From Mesorhizobium sp. INR15 (GTDB taxonomy: Bacteria; Pseudomonadota; Alphaproteobacteria; Rhizobiales; Rhizobiaceae), in assembly GCF_015500075.1 (NCBI RefSeq), contig NZ_CP045496.1:4164001-4228000 (forward strand): a stretch of 64,000 bases of DNA, in the 5' to 3' direction. Below the pieces are notes generated by a model that did not search any database, was not told the origin of the DNA, and saw only the letters and a list, made by a program, of their open reading frames with translations. A program made the translations under genes and the position numbers. Below are positions 8,683 through 16,930 of the stretch, in pieces. Position 1 is the first letter of the stretch; the number at the start of each line of letters is the position of its first letter.

Positions 8683-9534
8683 ATGACGACAAAGCGATGG
8701 CAGCTGGCGCACGGACGCCACCTCGATCTCGGCAAAAAAGCGGTTGTCGTCGGCATTCTCAATATAACGCCGGACAGTTTTTCCGACGGCGGGCAGTTCG
8801 ATGCCTTGGGGCGGGCGCTGGTTCAGGCGCACCGGATGGTAGAAGAGGGCGCCGCTGTCATCGATGTCGGCGGCGAGTCGACGCGGCCAGGGGCCTTGCC
8901 GGTTTCGGCGAGCGAGGAACAGGCGCGCGTCCTGCCTGTCATCGAGGCGCTCGCTGGTCCTGGCAATGTCCTGATCTCGATCGACACCTACCGTGAAAGC
9001 ACCGCAAGGCTGGCTGTTTCGGCCGGCGCCCATATTGTCAATGATGTATGGGGCTTGCAGCGTGAGCCCGACATCGCGCGCGTGGCCGCCGAGACCGGCG
9101 CCGGATTGGTTATCATGCATACCGGGCGGGATCGCGAAAAGCTGCCCGACGTGATCGCCGACCAGTTTCTTTTCCTTGAGAAGTCACTGGAAGTCGCGCG
9201 GCAGAATGGCGTGGCGGACAGCCAGATCGTGCTCGATGCCGGCTTCGGCTTTGCCAAGGAAACGACGGAAGAAAATCTCGACTTGATGGCACGGTTTTCC
9301 GAACTGCATGCGCTTGGCTTTCCGCTGATGGCCGGAACATCGCGCAAACGCTTCATTGGTTCGGTTACCGGCCGGGAAGCGGCGGACAGAGCTGTCGGAA
9401 CCGCGGCGACCAGCGTTATTCTGAGGCTCAAGGGCGCCGACCTGTTTCGCGTCCACGATGTCGCATTCAACGTGGACGCACTGGCGCTCGCGGATGCTAT
9501 GCTGGTGCGAGAAACCGAGCGAGCAGGCAGCTAG
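8683..9534 (+). CDS. folP: Dihydropteroate synthase
   Basis: FolP condenses 6-hydroxymethyl-7,8-dihydropterin pyrophosphate with p-aminobenzoate to give 7,8-dihydropteroate and is the sulfonamide target. The 283-aa sequence shows the two pterin-binding signatures: GILNITPDSFSDGG near residue 25 and VIDVGGESTRPGA near residue 60. SIDTYR, IVNDVWG and the phosphate-binding GTSRKRFIG follow in TIM-barrel order. It opens a three-gene folate block with folB starting 2 nt after its stop. PABA and GTP cyclohydrolase genes are not in this window. Confidence 0.97.
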   Translation: MTTKRWQLAHGRHLDLGKKAVVVGILNITPDSFSDGGQFDALGRALVQAHRMVEEGAAVIDVGGESTRPGALPVSASEEQARVLPVIEALAGPGNVLISIDTYRESTARLAVSAGAHIVNDVWGLQREPDIARVAAETGAGLVIMHTGRDREKLPDVIADQFLFLEKSLEVARQNGVADSQIVLDAGFGFAKETTEENLDLMARFSELHALGFPLMAGTSRKRFIGSVTGREAADRAVGTAATSVILRLKGADLFRVHDVAFNVDALALADAMLVRETERAGS

Positions 9535-9536
9535 CA

Positions 9537-9896
9537 ATGTATGTAATCCGTATGAAGAACTGCGCCTTCTTTGCCCGGCACGGCGTGCTGGACGAGGAGG
9601 AAAGGCTTGGCCAGCGTTTCTATGTCGATGCCGCGCTGACAGTCGATCCGGGGCGAGCGCTTGTCGAGGATTCCATCGAGGACACCGTCAATTACGGTAT
9701 CGCCTTCACCGTGATTGAAAAGATCATCACCGGGCAGCGGCGATTTCTGATCGAGGCCCTGGCGCTCGAAGTGGCGCGGGCTCTGACGGCGCGTTTTCCG
9801 CAGATCAAGAAGGCCGAGATCACGGTGCGCAAGCCCAATGCACCGGTGCCCGGGGTGCTCGATCATGTCGAGGTGACCGTTGTCTGGCCAGAATAG
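9537..9896 (+). CDS. folB: Dihydroneopterin aldolase
   Basis: FolB converts 7,8-dihydroneopterin to 6-hydroxymethyl-7,8-dihydropterin and glycolaldehyde, the step before FolK. The 119-aa length is typical. The start MYVIRMKNCAFFARHGVLDEE includes the ARHGV segment with the conserved catalytic-region residues, and DTVNYGIAF and RFLIEALALEVARAL are family signatures. The C-terminal KPNAPVPGVLDHVEV is also characteristic. The gene begins 2 nt after folP and its end overlaps folK by 17 bp, so the three genes are very likely translationally coupled. Confidence 0.95.
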   Translation: MYVIRMKNCAFFARHGVLDEEERLGQRFYVDAALTVDPGRALVEDSIEDTVNYGIAFTVIEKIITGQRRFLIEALALEVARALTARFPQIKKAEITVRKPNAPVPGVLDHVEVTVVWPE

Positions 9897-10392
9897 CTCG
9901 GTCTACCTCAGCCTCGGCGGCAATCTCGGCCATCCGGCGAAGTCGTTGGGCGCGGCATTGCGCATGCTGGATGCCGACGATGACACGCGTGTCACCGCCG
10001 TCTCTTCGCTCTATCGTACGCCGCCATGGGGCAAGCTTGACCAGCCGGATTTTCTGAATGCCGCCGCCGAGATTTCCACGGCGCTCGCGCCGCGGGCGCT
10101 GCTCGACCTCTGTCTCGACGCCGAGCGCAAGTTGAAGCGGGTCCGCGAAGAGCGCTGGGGGCCGCGCCTGATCGACATCGACATCCTGGTGTTCGGCGAT
10201 CAGGTCATCCAGGAAACCGGGCTGGAGGTGCCGCATCCGCGCATGCTGGAACGCGCCTTCGTGCTGACGCCGCTGGCCGAGATCGCGCCGAGCCTTGTCG
10301 TCGGTGGCCGCAGCATGGCCGAGCGACTGACCGCCGTCGACACCGCGGGCATTGAACGGCTGTCGTCCGGCCGGGACTGGTGGCTGGTCTGA
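9880..10392 (+). CDS. folK: 2-amino-4-hydroxy-6-hydroxymethyldihydropteridine pyrophosphokinase (HPPK)
   Basis: FolK transfers pyrophosphate from ATP to 6-hydroxymethyl-7,8-dihydropterin, making the FolP substrate. The protein (about 170 aa) has YLSLGGNLG at the N-terminus, the SSLYRTPPWG pterin loop, the Mg-binding signature GPRLIDIDIL and PHPRMLERAFVL. The only start that keeps YLSLGGNLG with a proper lead is a TTG at 9880 inside the end of folB, preceded by GAGG at 9870-9873. The 17-bp overlap indicates coupled translation. The TTG may keep FolK synthesis low; that is inference. Confidence 0.94.
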   Translation: MSGQNSSVYLSLGGNLGHPAKSLGAALRMLDADDDTRVTAVSSLYRTPPWGKLDQPDFLNAAAEISTALAPRALLDLCLDAERKLKRVREERWGPRLIDIDILVFGDQVIQETGLEVPHPRMLERAFVLTPLAEIAPSLVVGGRSMAERLTAVDTAGIERLSSGRDWWLV

Positions 10393-10415
10393 CGCCTGGC
10401 GAGGTGACTGCGCAA

Positions 10416-10961
10416 TCAGCCGGAGAAACCGCCACCGTCCAGAAATGCCTGTTCTTGCGGCGTGGTCATCCGGCCAAGCATCTGGTTCCGGTGTGGAAAG
10501 CGGCCGAAATTCTGGATGATGTCGCGGTGCTCAATCGCATATTTGAGATAGGCTTCGGTTCTCGCCTGCACCAGATCGACCGATGTGATCTGGTCGGCGA
10601 AAAGTTCTGAATGCTCGAACGGCAGATAGAGGAATACCCGGATATTTTCGTCGAGCTGCAGATCATGGCCGGCCGCGACCGCCTTTTCGGCGAAATGCTT
10701 GGCCAGTGGATCGGTGGCATACATGTGGCCGGTGCCGCGAAAGCAATTTCGCGGAAACTGGTCGAGCAGGATCATCAGGGCCAGTGACCCCTCCGCATGT
10801 TCCAGCCAGCTGTCGCACTCCCGCCCGGCGGCGGCAAAGTGCAGGTCCAGAAAGCGGGTGCGGAAGTCGGTGTCGAAGGCATCGTTCTTCTCAAACCATG
10901 CATTCTCCCCGGCGTCGCGCCAGAACTTGGTGACCGACAGGGCTCGCTTGTCCAATTTCAT
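10416..10961 (-). CDS. DUF924 family protein
   Basis: This 181-residue cytoplasmic protein matches the DUF924 helical family. The characteristic parts are an N-terminal VTKFWRDAGENAWFEKND, the central LALMILLDQFPRNCFRGTGHMYATDP and the C-terminal FGRFPHRNQMLGRMTTPQEQAFL. The family is widespread in alphaproteobacteria, has a TPR-like all-helical fold and no established biochemical function. The start is the ATG at 10961, preceded by AGGAATAGGA. It is convergent with folK, 23 bp apart, and lies just before a palindromic repeat element. Confidence 0.9.
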   Translation of the reverse strand: MKLDKRALSVTKFWRDAGENAWFEKNDAFDTDFRTRFLDLHFAAAGRECDSWLEHAEGSLALMILLDQFPRNCFRGTGHMYATDPLAKHFAEKAVAAGHDLQLDENIRVFLYLPFEHSELFADQITSVDLVQARTEAYLKYAIEHRDIIQNFGRFPHRNQMLGRMTTPQEQAFLDGGGFSG

Positions 10962-10980
10962 TCCTATTCCTTTATCTGCC

Positions 10981-11085
10981 TAGAGCGGTTCAGCGTTTGA
11001 TAGAATCGCTGGCCCGCTCTAACTCCCTGTTTTCACGCAATTCCGGACGGAAAACCGCTGCGCACTTTTCCTGGAATTGCTCTAG
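10981..11085. repeat. Composite palindromic intergenic repeat (rhizobial type), two hairpins
   Basis: The left hairpin has arms TAGAGCGG (10981) and CCGCTCTA (ending 11021), with inner CAGCG/CGCTG pairing. The right hairpin has arms GCAATTCC and GGAATTGC, with GGAAAA/TTTTCC inside, ending GCTCTAG at 11085. The right half is closely similar to 21774-21823. Short palindromes of this kind occur in many copies in Mesorhizobium and relatives. The element's last bases supply the stop codon of the Kef-type antiporter gene (complement of CTA at 11082-11084). Confidence 0.85.
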
Positions 11086-12917
11086 TCTGCCGGTTCGGAT
11101 TTATGCAGCACGCCGGCCGTCTCTTCGTTGAGCGCCTGGCCGGCGCGGCGCGGCTGGGTGAGCGGGGTCGGGATCGGCGTGCCGATATTGCCCTTGAGGA
11201 AGCGTTGTCCGGAGCGGATACCCTCGGCGAGCTGCGTTTCGAAGCGGGCAGTGTCGCGGCGCCGGACGTCCTCGATGACCTCGGCGACGTCTTCAGGATC
11301 GACGCCGAGTGATTCCAGAGCCGAGCCGCCAAAAACAAGGGCGGACTCGAAGGTCTCCCGCAACTGGAAGTCGACGCCGGCGCGAATGAGCTGCAACGCT
11401 GTGCCGCGATCGAAAGCCCGTGCCAGCACCGTGAGCAGAGGGAATTCGGCTTTTATCAGCTGGGCGATGCGCACGGCCACATCGGGCTTGTCGACGCAGA
11501 TCAGCACGGCGCGGGCGCGGCCGGCGCCTGCCGCGTGCAGGATGTCCAACCGCGTGCCGTCGCCATAATAGACCTTGAAGCCGAAGTCGGCCGCCGCCTG
11601 AATCATTTCGACCTCATTGTCGATGATCGAGACGTCAATGCCGCGCAACAGCAGCGGCTGGCTGGCGATCTGGCCGAAGCGGCCAAAACCGATGATCAGC
11701 ACGCTGCCGGTCAGACCCTCGGCGACATCGACGCCTTCGAGCGATTGCTCGTCACGCGGCGTGAGATAGCGTAACGCAATGATCGCCAGCGGTGTCAGCA
11801 CCATGGAGATGATGACAATAGCGGTCAGGGTCGCATTGGCCTTGCCGTCGATGATGCCGACCGCTGCGGCGGCGGAATAGAGCACGAAGGCGAATTCCCC
11901 GCCTTGCGCCATGAAGACGGCGCGCTCAAGCGCCTCACGGTGTCCGGTTCTCAGGACGCGGGCGACGATGTAGATGCCAAGCGCTTTCATCACCATGTAG
12001 GCGACGACGTAGATGGCGATCAGCCGCCAGTTTTCGACCACGACATGCAGGTCGAGCGACATGCCGACCGCGAGGAAGAACAGGCCAAGCAGGATGCCGC
12101 GAAACGGCTCGATGTCAGCTTCCAGCTGGTGGCGGAAGGTCGATTCCGACAGAAGCACGCCGGCCAGGAATGCGCCCATCGCCATCGACAGGCCACTGAG
12201 CTGCATGGCGAGCGCCGAACCCAGAACGACGAGGAGTGCCGCTGCGGTCATCACCTCGCGGGCGCGGGCATCCGCCAGGATGCGGAAGAACGGATTGAGC
12301 AGGTAGCGCCCGGCCAGCACCAGGCCGACAATTGCCGCCAGGCCGATGCCGACCTCGGTCAGGCGCTCCGACACGCTGGTGTCGGCGCCGCCAGGCGCCA
12401 GGAACGCGATCAACGCCAGCAGCGGCACGATGGCGAGGTCTTCGAGCAGCAGGACGGACACTATGCGCTGGCCTTTTGGAGAGGCCATTTCCCCGCGCTC
12501 CTCAAGCAACTGCATGACGATCGCTGTCGATGTCAGCACGAAACCGGCGCCGGCAACGAAGGATTGGGCGATCGGGAAACCACCCGCTACGCCAACGCCG
12601 GTCAGCAAGACAGCGCAGACGCCGACCTGCAGTGCGCCAAGGCCAAAGATCTCACGGCGCAGGCCCCACAGCCGTGAAGGCTGCATTTCCAGTCCGATGA
12701 TGAAGAGGAACATCACCACGCCGAGCTCGGCGACGTGAAGGATGGCTTCCGATTCGGAAAAGACGCCGAGGCTGAACGGACCAATCACCACGCCGGCGGC
12801 CAGATAACCAAGAATCGAGCCGAGGCCCATGCGTTTGAAGATGGGAACGGCGACAACGCCGGCCGCAAGCAGCGCCACTACCTGGACCAGATCGCTGCTC
12901 GATGCCTCTACCGCCAT
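11082..12917 (-). CDS. Kef-type CPA2 monovalent cation:proton antiporter with RCK domain
   Basis: The 611-aa inner-membrane protein has a 12-13-helix CPA2 antiporter domain (residues about 5-385; IVMQLLEERGEMASPKGQ and AVFMAQGGEFAFVL are typical). It is followed by an RCK/TrkA-N domain starting SVLIIGFGRFGQIASQPLL (Rossmann GxGxxG) near residue 405. The family exports K+ in exchange for protons, and Kef members are gated by glutathione adducts or nucleotides. There is no KefF/KefG-type ancillary gene nearby, so gating is unknown. KefB and KefC cannot be separated by eye. The stop codon lies within a palindromic repeat. Confidence 0.92.
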   Translation of the reverse strand: MAVEASSSDLVQVVALLAAGVVAVPIFKRMGLGSILGYLAAGVVIGPFSLGVFSESEAILHVAELGVVMFLFIIGLEMQPSRLWGLRREIFGLGALQVGVCAVLLTGVGVAGGFPIAQSFVAGAGFVLTSTAIVMQLLEERGEMASPKGQRIVSVLLLEDLAIVPLLALIAFLAPGGADTSVSERLTEVGIGLAAIVGLVLAGRYLLNPFFRILADARAREVMTAAALLVVLGSALAMQLSGLSMAMGAFLAGVLLSESTFRHQLEADIEPFRGILLGLFFLAVGMSLDLHVVVENWRLIAIYVVAYMVMKALGIYIVARVLRTGHREALERAVFMAQGGEFAFVLYSAAAAVGIIDGKANATLTAIVIISMVLTPLAIIALRYLTPRDEQSLEGVDVAEGLTGSVLIIGFGRFGQIASQPLLLRGIDVSIIDNEVEMIQAAADFGFKVYYGDGTRLDILHAAGAGRARAVLICVDKPDVAVRIAQLIKAEFPLLTVLARAFDRGTALQLIRAGVDFQLRETFESALVFGGSALESLGVDPEDVAEVIEDVRRRDTARFETQLAEGIRSGQRFLKGNIGTPIPTPLTQPRRAGQALNEETAGVLHKSEPAD

Positions 12918-13020
12918 GCCTGCCGTTCCGCTCTTTTGAGGACCGCAGCACGTGCGGTCGGGGCTTCAGTGTCGGAGGCCCGTTGCGGACACTCCAAAAG
13001 ACGCTGCTGTTTCTGATTTT

Positions 13021-13069
13021 GCGCATGATCTCAGACGAAAATCGATTCCGTTTTTCGGAGCCATGCGAC
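13021..13069. repeat. Degenerate palindromic repeat, GCGCATGATC family
   Basis: The arms are GCGCATG at the left and CATGCGAC at the right, with internal CGAAAATCG and CGTTTTTCGG. The layout matches the rhizobial GCGCATGATC...GATCATGCGC element with several substitutions, so it is probably an old copy. It shares the ATGATC motif with the copy at 60850-60917. Confidence 0.65.
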
Positions 13070-13229
13070 AAGGGGCAAAGATAGGAGTTTCGATCGGGCC
13101 CGAACAGTACCAATCCTGGGCTCTAACTATGATGCAGCCTATGTTGCAGCCGCGTTACACAAGTTTACGCCGGGAGCGCGTTGCTTGTTGCCACAATCGA
13201 GGGCTAAGGACGCTTGGCTTCGGCCATTG

Positions 13230-13264
13230 AAGGGCGAGCGACGATCAAGTCGCGCCCTTTTGAG
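13230..13264 (+). terminator. Hairpin plus T-run directly abutting a Shine-Dalgarno
   Basis: AAGGGCG-A-GCGAC pairs with GTCGC-GCCCTT around a GATCAA loop, followed at once by TTTT and then GAGGAG, the ribosome site of the gene at 13277. It has the form of an intrinsic terminator or a 5' UTR attenuator. Which of these it is cannot be decided from sequence. Confidence 0.55.
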
Positions 13265-13276
13265 GAGATGACTGAC

Positions 13277-13543
13277 ATGAAGAAGTTTATGTTCGCTGCC
13301 GTCGGCCTGGCTCTGCTTGCCGGCTCGGCCTGTTCGAAGGCGCCTGAGTGCACGACCGAGATCGCGACCAAGAAGGCGCAGGACATGGCTGCGGCACTTC
13401 AGCAAGCAATCACCAAGGATCCGTCCAAGGCAGCTGACCTGACGGCCAAGGTGCAGGCGGTGACGGCCAAGTATCAGGGCTCCACGACGCCCGCCGACGC
13501 CTGCAAGGCCTATGACGAACTGACTGCCGCGATCAAGGGCTAA
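13277..13543 (+). CDS. Small secreted protein of unknown function, possible lipoprotein
   Basis: The 88-aa product begins MKKFMFAAVGLALLAGSACSK, a clear export signal. Cys19 could be lipidated, but the residues before it (GSA) fit the lipobox only loosely. The mature part is helical and Ala/Lys/Thr-rich, with two further Cys residues that could form a disulfide. The ATG at 13277 is preceded by GAGGAG at 13262-13267; the longer frame upstream includes the hairpin and is unlikely to be coding. No domain is recognised. A terminator follows at 13568. Confidence 0.8.
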   Translation: MKKFMFAAVGLALLAGSACSKAPECTTEIATKKAQDMAAALQQAITKDPSKAADLTAKVQAVTAKYQGSTTPADACKAYDELTAAIKG

Positions 13544-13567
13544 CATCCGATTCGGCTGTTTTGAAGG

Positions 13568-13602
13568 GGCGGTGGCTGTTGGGCCGCCGCCTCTTTGCTT
13601 TT
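13568..13602. terminator. Intrinsic terminator between convergent genes
   Basis: GGCGGTGGC pairs with GCCGCCGCC (one G-U pair) around a 6-nt loop, followed by TCTTTGCTTTT. It lies 25 bp after the small secreted-protein gene and serves that plus-strand transcript. The strong stem may also slow transcripts arriving from the opposite strand. Confidence 0.8.
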
Positions 13603-13618
13603 GACGGGATGGTTCTGC

Positions 13619-14173
13619 TCAGTTGGGCGTGATGGAGCCGACTTCGACGGCATCCACGCGCTTCAAGCTCATGCCGATCACCGGCACCAGTTGGTCCTGG
13701 ACGCGCACCGCGATGGTCACGGTCATCGAATTGTCGTCGGGGATGCGGGCCTGCATGACGCCGCGCAACTGATTGCGGTTGATGGTGAAGACCACTTTGT
13801 GGGCATCGACGACGTTGCCGCCGATGATGTCGAGGCCGGCACCAGCGGAACCGCCCATGAAGCTGCCCCTGTAGCCTTCGCGGCCCTTGTGCTCGATCTT
13901 CGCCGACATTTGCTGCGTGAACACGCCGACCCTGCAGCCGCCATCCAGCGACATGCCGATCTTGCTGTCAGGCGTGGTGCCGGTAAAGCTGCAGTTGAAT
14001 TTCGTGCCCTTGTACTTGCCGGCAACGATTTCGCCGGGACCAACCCATTTGCCCTCGGCGGACTGAAAGAACTGCTTGTCCGGTTCGGCGGCGAAGGCCT
14101 TTCCGGCGACGCCCGCTGTGGCGGTGAGCGCGACAGCCATGGGCAGGACGCTGGACAGAAATACGCTTTTCAT
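13619..14173 (-). CDS. Secreted protein of unknown function
   Basis: The 184-aa protein starts MKSVFLSSVLPMAVALTATAGVAGKAFAAEP, a Sec signal peptide with an AFA-AE cleavage site. The mature domain is rich in Gly and beta-type segments (GKWVGPGEIVAGKYKG, GYRGSFMGGSAGAG, GVMQARIPDDNS) and has two Cys residues that could pair. I do not recognise a named domain. A GTG at 14182 would add three residues; the ATG at 14173 is preferred. It is convergent with the preceding small secreted protein and likely periplasmic. Confidence 0.8.
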   Translation of the reverse strand: MKSVFLSSVLPMAVALTATAGVAGKAFAAEPDKQFFQSAEGKWVGPGEIVAGKYKGTKFNCSFTGTTPDSKIGMSLDGGCRVGVFTQQMSAKIEHKGREGYRGSFMGGSAGAGLDIIGGNVVDAHKVVFTINRNQLRGVMQARIPDDNSMTVTIAVRVQDQLVPVIGMSLKRVDAVEVGSITPN

Positions 14174-14303
14174 CGACGACACCCGGCAACAAAGAGGCTG
14201 TTTGGAACCCTTCTGACCATGAACAAGATTGGTTAATGCTTCGTCACTTCCGGGCCGCCAAACAGCAATCCGGCAACAATCTGGAGTGGTCGAACAATGC
14301 CGC

Positions 14304-15392
14304 CTATTGGCCAGGCGCGTCGGTCTCGCTGTCTTTCCTTGCCGCGAAGGATGTCAGCGCGGAGAGGAAGTCGCCCAGACCCGGTCGCCTTGCCGCGCTG
14401 AAGGGCAGGGGCCTTGCCGTCTCCATCGCCGCGATGCCGATGCGTGCCGTCATCATGCCGTTGACAACGCCTTCGCCAAGCTTTGCCGAGAGGCGCGCGG
14501 CCAGGCCATGGCCGACAATCTGCTGGACGAAACTGTCGCCGATGGCGATCGAGCCGGTGACCGCCAGATGGGCCAGGACGCTGCGTGCCAGGCGGAAGAA
14601 GCCCAGCGTTCCAGGCCGGCCGCCATAGAGTTCCGACAGGCGGCGGATCAGCCTGCCGGCTTCGAACACGACATAGGCGACATCGACGAGCGCGCGTGGA
14701 CTGACGGCAGTGACCAGCGATACGCGCTTGGCGGCTTCGAGAATCATGATCTTCGCACGTGCATCGAGCGGGCCGAGGATTTCGGCCTCGGCCAGCCGGA
14801 CGAGATTGCCGCCATCGATGATTTCGCCGCGCAACTCCGCCAGCGCGCGCCGGCCTGCCGCCGTTTCCGGCTTGCCCGTTACAAAGGCCGAAAGCTCGTC
14901 GACCACGGCGCGTGCCGCCTTCGGATCGTCACGCGCCATGGCGTCGAGCGCCCGCTTTTGCAGCTTCTCGACTTCAGCGAGGCGAGCAATTGCCAGGAAT
15001 TCACGGATCAGGATCACCACGAGCGCCAGCACAGCGATTGCGGCCATGCCGGCTGCCAGCCAACCCAGCCATTCGGCGCGTGCGAAGAGGTCGCGAATCA
15101 GCTGGTCGGTCCACAGTCCGACCGCGAGCGAAACCAGAACGCCAAAAGCGCCGAAAAAGATGCTGGCAAGCAGCGACCGTTTTCTGGGCGCAATGGCGGG
15201 CGGCGGCTGTGCTGCCACGACATCCGGCTCATCGAAGACGTCGACTTCCGACGCTATGACCATGGCGACATCAGTCTTGACCGCGCGGGGTTTTCGCAGC
15301 GTTTCGGCTTGAGTGTGGCGCGGCGGCGCATCGGCCTTTGATGTAGCTTCCGGTTCGATGCGGAATGCCGCCGGTTTGCGAGGCGCGGTCAT
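14304..15392 (-). CDS. YcjF-like inner-membrane protein (TIGR01620/DUF697)
   Basis: The 362-aa protein has a polar, Pro-rich N-terminus, two close membrane helices near residues 72-135 (SLLASIFFGAFGVLVSLAVG and LAAGMAAIAVLALVVILI), then a helical DUF697-type domain with IGDSFVQQIVGHGLAARLSAKLGEG. It overlaps the upstream ycjX-like gene by 4 bp, the same pairing as ycjX-ycjF in E. coli, so the two are probably co-translated and act together at the membrane. The process is not established; in E. coli the pair belongs to envelope and heat-stress regulons. Confidence 0.88.
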   Translation of the reverse strand: MTAPRKPAAFRIEPEATSKADAPPRHTQAETLRKPRAVKTDVAMVIASEVDVFDEPDVVAAQPPPAIAPRKRSLLASIFFGAFGVLVSLAVGLWTDQLIRDLFARAEWLGWLAAGMAAIAVLALVVILIREFLAIARLAEVEKLQKRALDAMARDDPKAARAVVDELSAFVTGKPETAAGRRALAELRGEIIDGGNLVRLAEAEILGPLDARAKIMILEAAKRVSLVTAVSPRALVDVAYVVFEAGRLIRRLSELYGGRPGTLGFFRLARSVLAHLAVTGSIAIGDSFVQQIVGHGLAARLSAKLGEGVVNGMMTARIGIAAMETARPLPFSAARRPGLGDFLSALTSFAARKDSETDAPGQ

Positions 15393-16867
15393 GCCAGATG
15401 ATCTCCGATCAGAAACTGCAAGGCGCGGTCCAGCCTGATATGCGGCAACGACAGCGTCACGCCTTCGGCGGTGCGTTCCAGCTTTGGCGGACGAAAGCGC
15501 ACGAAGCGGATCGCCGGATCGGTGCCGTCCTGCCGGTGATCCGGTTCGGAAACATCGAAGACGGTGTCAATTTTCTCCGGCAAATCCCCGGGAAATATAG
15601 CGGTTTCGGTCTTTCCATCGAATGTTTCGCCATTGATCCTTTCACCGGCAAGCGGCGTGCCGATGATGACGGGCAATGTCTCGCGGCCTTGCTTGACCGT
15701 GCCTTCGCGGGTCGCGCGCACCGCCGCCATGGCGACCACATCGACATCGGCGCCGGTGAAGTTCGCCCTGGCTACGGCGCGGTCGGCCAGCCGCCGCACG
15801 ATCGCTTGCAGCCGGTCATGACTTTCATGGTGCAGATGATCGGCCTTGGTGGCGGCGATCAGGATGCGGTCGATGCGCCTTGAGAACAGGTCGGTCAGGA
15901 AGCTGCCGCGGCCGGGGCGAAAGCAGGCAAGGATTTCGGTGACCGCGCGCTCGAGATCCGCCATGGCGGCTGGGCCAGCATTCAAGGCCTGCATGGCGTC
16001 GATGAGCACGATCTGGCGGTCGAGGCGCGTGATGTGCTCGCGGAAGAATGGTTTTATGACATGTGTCTTGTAAGCCTCGTAGCGCCGCTCCATCATGGCG
16101 TGCAGCGAGCCGGGACGAGCCCGTTTGTCGCCCAGGTTCGGCAAAGGTGCGAAGGTCAGCGCCGGCGAGCCTTCAAGGTCACCTGGCATCAGGAATCGGC
16201 CGGGCGGCAAGGTCGAAAGCGCTTTTTCATCGAGTTTGCAGGCCTTCAGATAGGCGGCGAAGCTCTCGGCAAGGCGGCGCGCCGTCATCTCATCGGCATC
16301 CGCATTCGGATCGATATCAGCTGATACGTCCCGCCAGGCCTGCGACAGGTCTTGGCGCACCGGCAAGGTGGCCATCTCGAAGGCCTCGCGTGAAAAATCG
16401 GCGAAGGACTTGCCGAGCAGGGGCAGATCGAGGAGCCACTCGCCGGGGTAGTCGACAATATCGAGCGACAATTTGCCTGATGAGAACATGCGGTTCCAGC
16501 CGGAAGCCGACTCGTATTCGATGGTCAGCCGCAACTCCGAGATGGCGCGGGTCGAATCCGGCCAGATACGGTCATTGACCAATGCCGCGACGTGATCCTC
16601 ATACTGGAAGCGCGGCACCGCATCGTCGGGCTGTTCCTCAAGAAAGGCGCGGGCGATGCGTCCCGATTTCTGCGCTTCGAACAGCGGCAGGCGCCCGCCA
16701 TGGATCAGATTGTGCACAAGGGCCGAGATGAACACGGTCTTTCCCGCACGCGACAATCCGGTCACGCCAAGGCGCAGCGATGGGGAAAAAAGCCCGCTGG
16801 CGCGGCCCGACAGCGTGTCGAGGGCAATCCTCGCCTCGTCGGTGAAAGTGGTCAGCGATAATGCCAA
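15389..16867 (-). CDS. YcjX-like P-loop NTPase
   Basis: The 492-aa protein carries a Walker A motif GVTGLSRAGKTVFISALVHN near residue 35 and DIVDYPGEWLLDLPLL as a Walker B/G3-like element. Later come VLIDAMQALNAG and IDRILIAATKADHLH, where ATKADH resembles a G4 (NKxD) motif. These features define the YcjX family of dynamin/Ras-like predicted ATPases/GTPases. Its length is close to E. coli YcjX. It is the first gene of a two-gene operon with the YcjF-like gene, overlapping by ATGA. Function is inferred from family membership only. Confidence 0.92.
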   Translation of the reverse strand: MALSLTTFTDEARIALDTLSGRASGLFSPSLRLGVTGLSRAGKTVFISALVHNLIHGGRLPLFEAQKSGRIARAFLEEQPDDAVPRFQYEDHVAALVNDRIWPDSTRAISELRLTIEYESASGWNRMFSSGKLSLDIVDYPGEWLLDLPLLGKSFADFSREAFEMATLPVRQDLSQAWRDVSADIDPNADADEMTARRLAESFAAYLKACKLDEKALSTLPPGRFLMPGDLEGSPALTFAPLPNLGDKRARPGSLHAMMERRYEAYKTHVIKPFFREHITRLDRQIVLIDAMQALNAGPAAMADLERAVTEILACFRPGRGSFLTDLFSRRIDRILIAATKADHLHHESHDRLQAIVRRLADRAVARANFTGADVDVVAMAAVRATREGTVKQGRETLPVIIGTPLAGERINGETFDGKTETAIFPGDLPEKIDTVFDVSEPDHRQDGTDPAIRFVRFRPPKLERTAEGVTLSLPHIRLDRALQFLIGDHLA

Positions 16868-16930
16868 AATGTCTTCTCTCGGGCTGCGGTCCGTCCGATA
16901 TAGGGTTTGGCGCCTGGGTTTGAAATGGCG

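Larger units (their letters stand above)
12918..13276. other. 359-bp intergenic region without a supported gene
   Basis: The spacer between the divergent antiporter and small secreted-protein genes holds a degenerate palindromic repeat at 13021-13069 and a stable hairpin at 13230-13261. I find no convincing coding sequence; the short open frames lack Shine-Dalgarno sequences and biased codon use. Confidence 0.7.
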
